Assembly: GCA_002099365.1 (NCBI GenBank)
Contig: MSED01000006.1
Location: 806,001-870,000 of the forward strand
Length of the DNA stretch: 64,000 nt
Direction: 5' to 3'
Source: Phialophora verrucosa
Taxonomy: Eukaryota > Ascomycota > Eurotiomycetes > Chaetothyriales > Herpotrichiellaceae
Positions 1-10,232 of this stretch are shown one piece after another. Positions within the stretch are counted from its first letter, which is position 1, and every line of letters starts with the position of its first letter. The notes beneath the pieces were generated by a model. The model searched no databases. It was given only the letters and a program-made list of their open reading frames with translations, and was not told the DNA's origin. The translations under genes and the position numbers were made by a program.

Positions 1-4
1 AACT

Positions 5-164
5 GCTTGACTGCTTGACTACTTGACTGCTTGACTGCTTGACTGCTTGACTGCTTGACTGCTTGACTGCTTGACTGCTTGACTGCTTGACTGCTTGACT
101 GCTTGACTGCTTGACTGCTTGACTGCTTGACTGCTTGACTGCTTGACTGCTTGACTGCTTGACT
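5..164. repeat. 8-bp tandem array (GCTTGACT)x20
   Basis: Twenty head-to-tail copies of the octamer GCTTGACT run without a break. The only variant is the third copy (21-28), which starts with A instead of G. A partial unit (positions 2-4) shows that the array continues beyond the window's left edge. The unit length is not a multiple of three and no coding region overlaps. The near-perfect identity suggests a young minisatellite that may vary in copy number. It is not a canonical TTAGGG telomere, and there are no spacers, so it is not CRISPR. Confidence 0.97.
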
Positions 165-824
165 GATCAAACCCACATTCCTAGAGCAAGCTCGGGAAGG
201 TCATCATTACGACGCCCGCGGCAATCCCGCAGGTGCGTACGCTTCACTGCGGAACTGACAGGGGCTGACAGACCATGAAAATCTACAGAAAGATCTTCCT
301 CTCTTCACGCTCCCGAGCTAGACGGGGCCGAGGACTTCGCGCGAGTATTGTATTGTATTGTACTTGGAGGAACGGCGCCGGCTGCATTAAACAATTAGGT
401 GCTGTCCTCGGGCTCGAACGTGATTTATGTTGCTTGAGAAGACGTGTAATCGTACTTCGATCTATGGCAAAAAAGGAAGGAATAATTAATAAATGACATG
501 CCCGCTTATAGTGACGTGGCAGAGGGTCAATACTACGGGGACAGGGCGAGGGTACTACGTAGACACCCTAAGACTTTATCGTATTGTGTGCGGATCATGT
601 ATTCTAAAGCTCAGAAAAGAGAAGGCATCGGCCAAAGGTGTAGATGCACAGAGTACATAGCCAAACGGAAAGAGGCTGAAAGCGCTTTTCGATCCAGTCT
701 ACCAGTAAATAGTCCTTGGGTCATTGGTCTATATGTTTGACTGGATAAGCGGGAAGACTATCGAAATTCTGAGAGCCAGCGATCCCTAAGTATCAAATAT
801 TGTGAACTCAAAGGTTCTCGTTGG
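165..824. other. Intergenic, no gene recognised
   Basis: About 660 bases between the octamer array and the 3' end of the cyclase gene. Only short open frames without recognisable motifs are present. The stretch 340-500 is A/T-richer than its surroundings. Nothing functional can be supported. Confidence 0.6.
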
Positions 825-2522
825 CTATGCCTGGACCTTGACTCCGTTGCAGTGGCCGTTTATGCCGTTGGCGACACCATCAATGATACCATTTGTTGTA
901 TCGTTCCTCGTCCCATTGCTGATGCCGTTGACCCCTTCGGGCCCTGATGCGTGCTTTGTCGCGGTCGAGACTCCATTGGTGTTCTTACCATCAGTGTCGC
1001 TGTGACCGTTCTTGTAGGTATCATCATTCAACACGTTGAGCTTTTTGACACCATTGGAAACTCCATTGGTTTCGACTTCGACTGGCTTGTTGTTCACCGT
1101 GTAACCTGTGTCGCTAGCATCGACGAAAGCCTCAAGACCTTCGCCGTTGCGCGGGTACTGCTCCATAATGGCCTTGTGATGCTTGAGAGCGGCGTACATT
1201 TCATCCATGGAAACATCGTTCAGGAAGACACATTTCCCAAGTGGACTTGGTACGGCAGCTCGAAGCTTACCATCTCGAGTCCTCAGAATTGCCTTCGTAG
1301 CCTTATCAAGAATTTCTTCGTCAAATTGGTGGTGATCCATGGACAATCCTGCCCGAGAGAATAGGTTCAAAAGTCGCTTGTGATCTTCGTCAGGTAAGTT
1401 GCCCCGCATGTTGGCCAACGTGGCTGAGTATGCCATGTCGATGCTGATAGCGTGGCCATGGCGGAGGGGAACGTCGGGGACTAGCTCGTGGAGTGGCGAC
1501 CATCTAGAATAAGTCAGCGGGCTTTTCATAAGTGAACGTAGCAACCTACGTGTGGCCGTATGCAATGACTCTGTCAAGGCCGATTTCGTGCAAGTTGGGT
1601 GTCTCAAGCTTCAACATCTCATGGATGCCTGCTCGGTTGATGGCGTCGGCAGCATCACGAACCTCCTTCGGTGACCCCTCGGCCCGACCGAATCCGGTCT
1701 CGATCAATTGCTCACAATACTTGTCGAGCAACTCGAACGTCGGAAGATGTGCACAAGTCGAGATTTTGATTAGCTCAGCAAAACCGTTGCGGATTTGCGC
1801 CTGCGGAAGAGTGCGGAGGAACGTGAAGTCGAGGAATGTGTGCATCGGGGCGTGATAGGCACCCAGGCGGTTTTTGTAGTTGCCGTAATTGACAGCAACC
1901 TTGATAGAAACCGAAGCATCAATCAGGCCAATGACCGTCGTAGGTATGCGGATGTAGTTTGTGTTTCTCCTGTACGCAGCACATGCGAAACTATTGGACA
2001 GAGGTTAGCGAAAGCCCGGCGGCAAAGATACAACCAAGGAGATATATGGGCCAGAGTGCCTTGAAGTCATCTTTGGCAGGTGGTTTGTTTTTACCCGGCA
2101 ACGTCTGTAACAAGTCCACCGCCAATGACGAGTACGGGTTCCTAGGGAGACGGTCAGCTTGTCATCGTACCTTCAACCAGGTCATACCTCACCTTTCGAA
2201 AGATCCCAAACTTATTCATGGAATCGACAATACTCAAGAAGGTATCGATGGACTTCGCCTTTTCACCAATCATGGTCTTGTGGACGTCGAGATTGATGTT
2301 GTAGTGCTCGAAGTACTTCTGCATTTGCTCGCCGTAGACATTGAAGATGTTGTAGTCCATGACAGCGAGGCAGCGGCCCCATGGTTTGTAGCAATTAGCC
2401 AGCTCGCTTCGTGAGGTATCAAAAACCCCGTCAATGAAAGTGAAGTCATATTCAATCTTCTCGTAGCCTTCAACGTGGAAGCCAGCTGCCGTCTCAGCGA
2501 CTGATGCCTTGAGGTCGGACAT
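825..2522 (-). CDS. Sugar-phosphate cyclase, DDGS/EEVS type (mycosporine pathway)
   Basis: Member of the dehydroquinate-synthase-like sugar-phosphate cyclases. Context points to desmethyl-4-deoxygadusol synthase, which cyclises sedoheptulose-7-phosphate in the first step of mycosporine synthesis. Exons: 2522-2193, 2141-2095, 1990-1550, 1503-825; all joins keep phase and give 498 aa. The NAD-binding motif VIGGGLVTDVAG (about residues 115-126) spans the second intron. Zn-ligand candidates are Glu198 in NGFAELIK and the His pair in LRHGHAIS (about 288-290). The stretch LRAAVPSPLGKCVFLND is typical of EEVS/DDGS and not of AroB-type dehydroquinate synthases. The last 100 residues or so are an unusual tail rich in Asn-Gly repeats. 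Start ATG at 2522 opens MSDLKASVAE. It is divergent from the methyltransferase and next to the ATP-grasp gene. DDGS versus EEVS rests on context, not on an experiment. Confidence 0.9.
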
Positions 2523-3822
2523 TTTCGAAGGGCCTGCGAGGATGTTTCGGTGGATGGGAAAGAGTACACAACAGATGCTGGGTGACGGATGAGAGGAATT
2601 ACGGGAAGAAGTTTCGAACCTGATATAACAATACCTTCTAACAGGAGGCCCACCGAACGGGTAGTAGGAGAGTTCTGTGTGAAAAAGACGCGGACTGGTC
2701 GTGAGTAAGACTCCGACCACAGAGTCTGTCTCCCGCCTCATTGGATAGGCCAGTCGATGAGGTGAACGATAGGTACATCTTGAGCCAAACCAGATAGTTG
2801 CGCAGAAAGATCCCACATGCGGGTCCAGCCTCGCCGCGGAAACAAGATTTGTGGAGAGATCACCTGTAAACCCGGCATTTGAGACATGTCAAACCAGAGT
2901 CCGCACCGTTTTAGATTCAAACCAGGCTCAATGATGATGCAGCAATGATCTGTCAATGAGGTAAGAAGCCACAAGGAACAATTATCCAGAGCGTCAGGGA
3001 TCGTGTTTTGGCGGTAGGCAGGCACGATCCCGTCAATGCTGATCTTTGGCAGGCACCAGATCTCTGCCAGATCCTTCTGCCAGGGACCAGAAAGAGCCGA
3101 GGGGGCTAGAGCCAGGGAAGAGCAATTCAGTGGACTTGCATTTGAGAATGCCAACTCCCGGCTGTCGTCCTCGGCAAATGTCAGCCAACGGCCATATTTC
3201 GTCGACGTCTTAGATAATTTTGCTTTCGTCTAAGCTCCTGGATGGAGCGAGTGATGACGACTGTCGGCGTCAGAAATGTACGTACCTTCCAAGAAAGCAA
3301 AGTCTGGAGATGTTGAAATTGATGGGACGTTCACGTTGCACACCAGCCAAGAAAGCTAGATAGAAACAGGACTAGCGTGTCCGATCTTCATTGGCTGCAC
3401 TAATATCATCGAATCATCATCCCCCGCGTCGCTTTTCAAACACTCATCCACGTCCCTCAACACCTTACAGCTACTGGTCATTACCGCCTGTCGGCATCGT
3501 CCCGAGGAGTGTATCTCACGGTCGATCTCATATTGCATCTCCGTCGCTACCCCACAGCAGATCTGGCTGCGCTTTATCTAGGATCCTACGCTCCGTTGGC
3601 GTTCCTGCATCAAGTCAGAGCCACGTTTCACTGGTTGAACTCACATCCGAGCCTGAAATGATCGTCATTCGAAGGCATCCTGTTGAGATGACAGGTAATC
3701 TTTGTTACTCTTACCTTCCGACCCTCTCGTTTGAGAAGGCGAGTATTTGCCTGAAGTTCACGCCGAGATAGACCAGAAGCACAATTCTGCCTTCCTGCAT
3801 CCACCAAAAATATCAAGGGACA
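2523..3822. promoter_or_regulatory. Divergent intergenic region of the mycosporine genes
   Basis: A 1.3-kb spacer lies between the divergent starts of the cyclase and the O-methyltransferase, so it very likely holds both promoters. Open frames of up to 138 codons occur (for example 2738-3154, minus strand) but show no known motif and are not called. No operator sequence could be identified. Confidence 0.5.
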
Positions 3823-3871
3823 ATGGCTGAATTCGATCCTCAGAAGAAATACCAGGAACAAGAAGAGACGT

Positions 3872-4786
3872 TTGTATGCCAAAATGGACGTTGAGTTGTG
3901 GGCACTACTGACCGATCTTCAGTTTGACGATGGCCGCGAAATCGAGCTGTTGCATTTCATCTACAATAAACCGGACATCGAGGACATCCGAGATTCCCCT
4001 CCCAAGGTTCTTGCTGCCATTGACGAATTCGCCCGAACGAAGAAGTACCTGATGAATGTCGGAGAGGACAAAGGCCGAATCGTGACGGATCTAGTAGCCG
4101 AGGTTAAGCCTCAGGTTATGGTTGAGCTTGGTGGGTATGTTGGGTATTCTTGCATTCTCTTCGGAAATGCTGTGCGTCATGCTGGTGGCAAAAAATACTT
4201 CAGCCTCGAACGGAACCCGGAATTCGCCGCGGTCATTTCCTCCCTGGTCGATCTCGCTGGCTTGGGCGACATTGTCGAAGTGGTTGTCGGGCCCAGTGAC
4301 GTTTCACTCAAGCGTCTACATGCACGAGGTGCCCTGCAGGGCATTGACTTGATGTTCCTCGACCATTATAAGCCAGCGTACACGACAGACCTGAAGCTCT
4401 GTGAGGAACTCGGTCTGGTCAGGCCTGGAACTGTCCTGGCTGCCGACAACGTCATCAAACCCGGAAATCCGCCGTACCTGGAGTACGTGCGCAGCACTGT
4501 CGAGCAGAAGAAGCAGGCGAGAAAATCGGCTGGGACTGTCAACGGTGTTGATAGCCGTTTCGCCGACAGAACAGCAAAACAGTATTTCCAAAGGGAGGGT
4601 GAGGCGAAGCTCGACGACAAAAGAGTGGGGAATCCCTCGTTGATATATGAAAGTAAGCTTGTGCATAGCTACGAGCCCTCTGGTGTACCCGTGAGTGTCG
4701 ATATTGCTTGAAGTCTTCAGTCAGCGCTAACCGCCATCCAGGATGCCATCGAGATCACAAGATGTGTAGGCGTTACAGAAGCATGA
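3872..4786 (+). CDS. SAM-dependent O-methyltransferase (mycosporine pathway, 4-deoxygadusol-forming)
   Basis: Class I methyltransferase with COMT-like layout, predicted to methylate the cyclase product to 4-deoxygadusol. Exons 3872-4690 and 4742-4786 are joined over a 51-nt GTGAGT...CAG intron, giving 287 aa and ending ITRCVGVTEA. SAM motif I is VELGGYVGYS (about 84-93). The catalytic metal-site candidates sit in FLDHYKP and, further on, AADNV, as in catechol-type enzymes. The start is a problem. An ATG in good context at 3823 opens a frame (MAEFDPQKKYQ...) that looks like the family's N-terminus, but it runs one base out of phase with the body and stops after 23 codons. The in-frame start used here, Met at 3872 (or 3884), omits it. 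Either a one-base indel has removed the N-terminal helix or the base is a sequence error. Confidence 0.85.
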
Positions 4787-5121
4787 TTTCTCAGGCGGCC
4801 ACGAGGCCCAGAGAGGGCGACTAGGTTGATAAGCGTAGATGATTGTACACACCTACATACGTTAAAGAGCTAGTGCTCTTCATAGTGAACCCGGCGAAAG
4901 CTGTGATCTAAATTCTGGGAATGACAACGCTTGACGGCCATTTAATGTCTTTCTGGACCGCCAGCTTTTGCAATTCCTCCATCTTGATTGTTCTACTTCC
5001 ATTTGCTTCCCCTTTCAATGTGGCAGTTGTCGCGAAATGCCGCTGCCCGAATTGCCTTTTACACGTAGTCCGCCCAAGAAGAGCCCTTGACCGCCATTCT
5101 GCTGCGAATCACTCTAGAAAA
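4787..5121. other. Spacer between methyltransferase and ATP-grasp genes
   Basis: A 335-base spacer between two genes on the same strand. It should hold the 3' end of the methyltransferase transcript and the promoter of the ATP-grasp gene. No other signal was seen. Confidence 0.5.
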
Positions 5122-6944
5122 ATGACGGGTAACTTCAGCCTCCACTCGCGCGACTTTCGTGACGTCGACATTTTGAATGGCACCGCGGGAACCACAGCAT
5201 GTGAAAGCCTCCCACCGTCAACGTTTCTTCTTTCTCCCCCGTTACAGGCCTCCTTGGCGGCTTGAAACTGGCAGCTAGATCGCTCGCGAAGATGCTCGAC
5301 GGTAACTCCAGCGCTCTCGCGCACCGGCTGCAAAATGTCGCTCTTTTGTTGCTCAGCCTTGCCTTCCTCCCCCTGGATACGTTCATTCTCTTCGTATCCT
5401 TGATTTTGCGTGCCATCCTTCCAAACCAGGTAGAGCATCACAGACGACACGCCCGCCAGGAGCATGGCTTCCACCCGCGCACCATCCTAGTCACCGGGGT
5501 GGGGATGACCAAGGGCCTCGCGCTCGCCCGACTATTCTACCAGGCCGGCCACGACGTCGTCGGCGCGGACTCTGAATCCGATGGCACCCTCGTGTGTGGG
5601 AGGGTCTCACGATCGCTGAGGAAGTTCTACAGCCTCGAAACGACGTCGAGTCGGCAACCGGGCACGGACACCGCCGCATCGGCATCAGCTTCTTCACCTG
5701 ACAGGTATATCCAGCAATTACTGGATATCGTTACGCGAGAGAAAGTCGACCTCTGGGTAAGTTGCTCGGGGGTCGCCTCGGCGATTGAAGACGGCATGGC
5801 CAAGGAGGTGCTCGAATCGCGGACGAACTGCAAGGCGATCCAGTTCGACGTGCGCACCACGCAGAGATTGCACGAGAAGCATTCATTCATCAAACATACC
5901 CGGGACGACCTGGGTCTGCGCGTGCCGGAGACGCACGAAGTCACCAGCCGCGACGCGGCGGAGCGGATCTTGCGCGACAGCACGTCTGCCACTGCTGTCG
6001 CCGCCGCTACTGCTGCTGGTAGGCGGAAGTATTACATCATGAAGCCGATCGGCGTCGACGACGCCGCCCGCGCGGACATGACGCTCCTGCCCAGGGCATC
6101 GAATGCCGAAACGGCAAAACATCTCGCTCGGCTCAAGATTTCTGAAGACTCCCCCTGGGTCCTGCAGCAGTATATCCGCGGCCGCGAGTATTGCACGCAC
6201 TCACTGGTCGTGGACGGGCAGGTCAAGGCGTTCGTGGCGTGCCCGTCGGCCGAACTGCTCATGCATTACGAGGCGCTGCCCTTCGAGGCCCCGCTGAGTC
6301 AGGCCATGCTAGACTTCACCAGGCAGTATGCCGCTAGGGACGGCGGTGGCGGTGGCGGCGACGGACAGGAACAGGGACGGCAATTCACAGGCCATCTATC
6401 ATTTGACTTCATGGTCGAGGAGGAGGACGAGGACGAGAGGCCTGGTTCTACTGAAAGTTTCACTCTCTACCCTATCGAATGCAACCCAAGAGCACACACG
6501 GCTGTCACATTATTCGACGGCACGACGGAAATGGTTGACGCGTACCTCTCCGCGCTGGAACCGGAAGGGAGTCACGATGATAGTGACAATAACACCGCCA
6601 CGTCCCCAGACCCAAGTCCTTGCCTCGTAGTCCGTCCCCGCCACCAAAACGACAAATACTTCTGGCTGGGCCACGACCTGGTCACCCGCGTCATCGTCCC
6701 GACTCTTTCGCTCTTCACACTCGATCCCTCTCCCTCCATCTCGAGGAGGGCGACTCTTCGGAACTACGCCATCTTCCTCACCCACCTCTTCACGTGGAAA
6801 GATGGCACCTACCAGCTGTGGGACCCCTGGCCCTGGTGGTGGCTGTATCATGTCTACTGGCCGATGCGGTTCTGGGGCAGTCTCGTGCAGGGGAAGAAGT
6901 GGAGTCGCGTCAACGTTAGTACGACAAAGATGTTTGAGTGTTAG
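5122..6944 (+). CDS. ATP-grasp ligase, membrane-anchored (mycosporine pathway)
   Basis: Predicted ATP-grasp enzyme that would phosphorylate 4-deoxygadusol and couple an amino acid, giving a mycosporine-amino acid. The main exon runs 5248-6944. The first exon is inferred as 5122-5128 (ATGACGG) with a GTAACT...ACAG intron, giving MTGLLGGLKLA and 567 aa; the next in-frame ATG is 5292. A hydrophobic segment near residues 28-55 suggests an N-terminal membrane anchor. Then come the Rossmann-like ILVTGVGMTKGLALAR, the ATP-grasp pieces YYIMKPIGVDD and VLQQYIRGREYC, and the metal-binding end PIECNPRAHTA. The C-terminus is rich in Trp/aromatic residues (PWPWWWLYHVYW) and ends VNVSTTKMFEC. Low-complexity insertions (poly-Gly near 6345, an acidic run near 6420) separate the core motifs. 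The amino acid substrate cannot be read from sequence. Confidence 0.87.
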
Positions 6945-7586
6945 AATATAGTGTTCGTGTTGAGTATTGTTGGTGCCAGTGTTGAGCGTCAGTGCAAATG
7001 GTATTTAATCATCCCACAGCATCAATTCACGCCCATGAAGCGCGCACTGATCTGGAAAGACAAAGTGCAATTCAGTAATAGTTCATTCGTACCGTGCGAC
7101 GAAATCCCAAGACACAATCTCAGGTTGGTCTGAGAAAAGGAAGGGAATGGTGAGAGGTGCCAACAAAGTATGCATATGCAATGCTTTCATCCGCGTATAC
7201 ATAATATATATATATATTTGTATTTACATGACGTGGAATCTACGCACCACAGGCTCTTGATAAAGCTCAGATTCCAGCTGCCACGATCACATCCTGCCCC
7301 ATCGCAACCCGCATCTGAGGACGATGATGGTGTACGCATGCGAACCTGGACAGAGCCGCCAGCATCCTCACTGAAGGTTTTAAGGATAGCTCTCGCCGTT
7401 AGATGTTCTGGAAGAGCCTAGTCAAAGGGTTTTCATGGTGCTGCATGTAAAGGGAAAGCCGTGGTTCAATGGCCATGACTGCCCATTTATATTCTCACGT
7501 AGGGAAACCCGGGCGCGCACCGGACCCGATTCGAGCCTGAGACGTGCGGTGATTATTCCTCAGGCTTGCAGGGAGACAAAAAAAGT
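6945..7586. other. Intergenic with short AT microsatellite
   Basis: The 3' flank of the ATP-grasp gene. It contains a short alternating AT run near 7200-7217. Small frames here have no recognisable similarity and no gene is called. Confidence 0.5.
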
Positions 7587-7672
7587 TGCCTCCGTTGAGA
7601 GTCGAACTCAAGACCTCGGCATCACTGTACAATGGTACTAGTGCCGCGCTCTACCAACTGGGCTACAGAGGC
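7587..7672 (-). tRNA. tRNA-Thr (anticodon AGT) with 13-nt intron
   Basis: Read on the minus strand it folds as a cloverleaf. The acceptor pair is GCCTCTG/CGGAGGC with discriminator A, the anticodon stem is CGGCA/TGCCG, and the T arm is TTGAG-TTCGACT-CTCAA. The anticodon AGT is at 7639-7637, followed by A37. A 13-nt intron (7635-7623) sits at the usual position after base 37. Removing it gives 73 nt including the discriminator. One C-A mismatch is seen in the D stem. Decodes ACU and, after inosine modification, ACC. Confidence 0.95.
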
Positions 7673-9157
7673 TTGTTGAAACCCCAATTGACCTCGTAGG
7701 TCTCCCGGGAATTGTTGGGGGAAATTAGATTGTTACAAATTATATCAAGTATTCTTACCGAGGCTGTTAGTGTGCTAAAGAGATGCTGACTGATCTGGAT
7801 ACGAAATGTCCTTGGCCCCACCCGGCCCAATGAGGTTGTGAACCACCCCTAACAAACGACTAGAGGGTTTCGGAGCCGCGGAGCCGGCGAAGCGCAGATG
7901 CAAACGGCCTGTCGTGATAGCTTGACCGACAGAATTAAAGTCCACTGATGTAGACACCACTGAAAAACCAGCCCCCCTGCGAGTCAATGGCCAAGGTATT
8001 CGAGGAGGACGATGGGAGATGGACTGTGTAACAGTCATACTCTCCCGAACTTCAGGAGAACCTTGGATATTGAGGATATGTCAGTTGATAGTTCTTTGAT
8101 GGAGCTGGAGGATATCTTAAACTCGATGCTATCTAGCGAGGGAGCGGATTTCGAATGTCACCATTGTTACTCGGTGTTTCACCCGGTTCGCAGCTTCGCC
8201 GCCCAATATTGTTCCACCCATTCCATCTCCTGATCCTTTCGTCATCAACCAAGTAGCAGACGACCAACCTACTAACAAAAAGCACCCTCACCGTTGGGTG
8301 ACACCAGCCAGAATGATGACCGAGGTTGGCTCATTGTTCATTTCTAAGCCGCTGAGCCGCAGAGACTCTTCAGCCAAGGGACCTAATATCTTGAATGAGA
8401 GAGGCGAAAAGAATTCGAGCATATCATGGCAAAGCACAGGTAGCGATTATCATCCACCACAAGGCAAGCTCATCATTTTGAGGCGACTCTGCCTCTTTTG
8501 GTGAGTCTCCTGCCAACCTTGATGCTTCGGCGTATGTCGGGAGATGTTTGTACCCCTGCCTTTTCGGCACTGCAGGATGTTTCTGACTGATTCCGTCTAG
8601 TATGGAAGAGAGGAGAGACTGTAGGTTCCTTGTTCATATTTTCCGTATCAGGCCACTCTGCAGATTGGCCGACAAAGACTGTTTGTTTCCGTGGTAGTGC
8701 CGCGATGGTTGATATGATTTCGTTTAGGGGAATAGGTTGTGAGGGAGATTGTGAAGAGCGGTAGGCCATCAACGCCTGGAATATGCGGCCCGCGGGAAAG
8801 TGCTCGTCGAATTCCTCTGCAGTTCGAGTGTCGCCTGCTAGGATTGGATTGTGAGAACGTGGACCTGTGCGTAATAGCTTCAATAATGCAGCGGCAAAAC
8901 CATGAAATAATTCTAAGAAACGTGCCTGTGGATGTGAGCAGATCTAGAGACGGGTAATAAAACATGAAAGTTGGAAGAAAAATACGAAGTCGAAGATGAA
9001 AAATTTAATAGTGGGAATAGGGCGAGGCGACAGGTGCGGCAGGCACAAGTTGCAATGTGAAGTTGGGAATGCAAGTACCATCCCTTCTAGAGTGTGATTG
9101 CCACGCCATAATTTGGAGCCGCACAGTTCCCATCCCAAGCAGCATAAACCGTGTCAT
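7673..9157. other. Gene-poor stretch with one possible small gene
   Basis: Between the tRNA and the p24 gene no family could be recognised. A plus-strand frame at 8012-8233 has a Cys pair (FECHHCYSVF) but no splice partner was found. The best candidate on the minus strand (8473-8883) is listed separately. Confidence 0.4.
8473..8883 (-). CDS. Hypothetical protein, 136 aa, doubtful
   Basis: Single open frame on the minus strand. Its N-terminal half looks protein-like (TRTAEEFDEHFPAGRIFQAL, then LNEIISTIAALPRK) and its C-terminal end is basic. No signal peptide, membrane segment or known motif was seen, and no convincing splice partner lies on either side. It may be an exon of a larger unrecognised gene, a decayed remnant, or chance. 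Confidence 0.25.
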   Translation of the reverse strand: MKLLRTGPRSHNPILAGDTRTAEEFDEHFPAGRIFQALMAYRSSQSPSQPIPLNEIISTIAALPRKQTVFVGQSAEWPDTENMNKEPTVSPLFHTRRNQSETSCSAEKAGVQTSPDIRRSIKVGRRLTKRGRVASK

Positions 9158-9974
9158 CTATACATAGCCTGTAGACAGTCAATACCGGCCATGGCACAAA
9201 CTCCACACGGTCAGCTCAAACTCACCTTTCCGAGACCCCGTGAAGAAGAACCGCACGACCGCAACCTGCAAGCCCGCCATGGCAACCATCATGAGCACCT
9301 CGATCAAACTGAAATTGAATATCCTCTGTTCCGTACTCCTGACCGTGCTGAAGTTGCGATTCTCCCGCGTCCGGAAGTATTTCTGCATGCGACTGACTGT
9401 GCTCAGCTGTCCGCTGATCTTGAATACCAGATCCTCGAGGGCGGAATGCTGTTCGGGCGACGAGCCGGCCTTTTGTGGCAGGAGGGCCGATTTGGATTCG
9501 TCTTCGACCTGCATTCGCGCGACGTCAGATTTCTGTTGCTTCGTGGGATGCCCTCCCTAGGTCTTCGGGAGTAAACGTACAGCGACCTCGAAGTCGACCA
9601 TCTTGTCCGCAAATGTAGACATCTCATTGTTGAAACACACCCGATACTCGCCGGCCGTCTGTGCTGTGAAGACAAAGTCTCCCTGTCTCTCTTTTTCTCC
9701 CGTCATGATTTTCTTGTCATTCGGTCCGACTACCTCGTAATCGATGTCGAAGGAGCCGCCGGATTGGACCTGTGATTTCGCGCGTCAGTAGCTCAACTGG
9801 TGTCACAAAGGTCATACATACGGCGAAATAAAACGCGACTTTGGCGCCTTGTCGTTGGACATCCGTGAAGAAGCAGGCTTTCTCGTTGGCGCCCACTTTA
9901 TATGTCAACGCGGTGCCGTGAACGCTCGAGACGGCCAGAGCCAGCAGGCCGAGCAGGATGGAGGACGGCGTCAT
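9158..9974 (-). CDS. p24 family (emp24/gp25L/TMED) COPII cargo receptor
   Basis: Type I membrane protein that cycles between ER and Golgi and helps load cargo (for example GPI-anchored proteins) into COPII vesicles. Exons 9974-9822, 9769-9581, 9508-9226, 9168-9158; phases fit and give 211 aa. It has a signal peptide (SILLGLLALAVSSVHG, cut near residue 20), then a GOLD domain beginning ALTYKVGANEKACFF with the family's paired cysteines (ACFF and RVCFNNEM). A lumenal coiled-coil region follows, then a membrane segment (LIEVLMMVAMAGLQVAVVRFF) and a short cytosolic tail ending SRKGYV. The last exon supplies only the final few residues, and the splice is supported because it turns the tail into the expected ...GYV stop. 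Which p24 subfamily cannot be settled by eye. Confidence 0.93.
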
Positions 9975-10232
9975 TTTTTAACGATACCGGCAGGTGAGGA
10001 GGTAGGAAGCAAGTCTTCCAGAAAATCAATGGCGACGCGAGTGAAAAGGGGCCACATGTTTCGATATTCCGCAGGCGCGGAGAGATCTTGGCGTTCATCA
10101 ATCCGCCAATCAGAATCCGAGGCTCTGCGGAACTTCTTCCCCTTTCACTCTTTCTTCACTTTCAAATCTGTTCAGCTGGTCTCCCAAATGCGATTACGAC
10201 TACGACGGCGACTATGATTCTGCATACAACAA

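Noticed and set aside
5..164. CRISPR-like regular array
   Set aside because: Repeats are directly adjacent octamers with no spacers, in a fungal genome.
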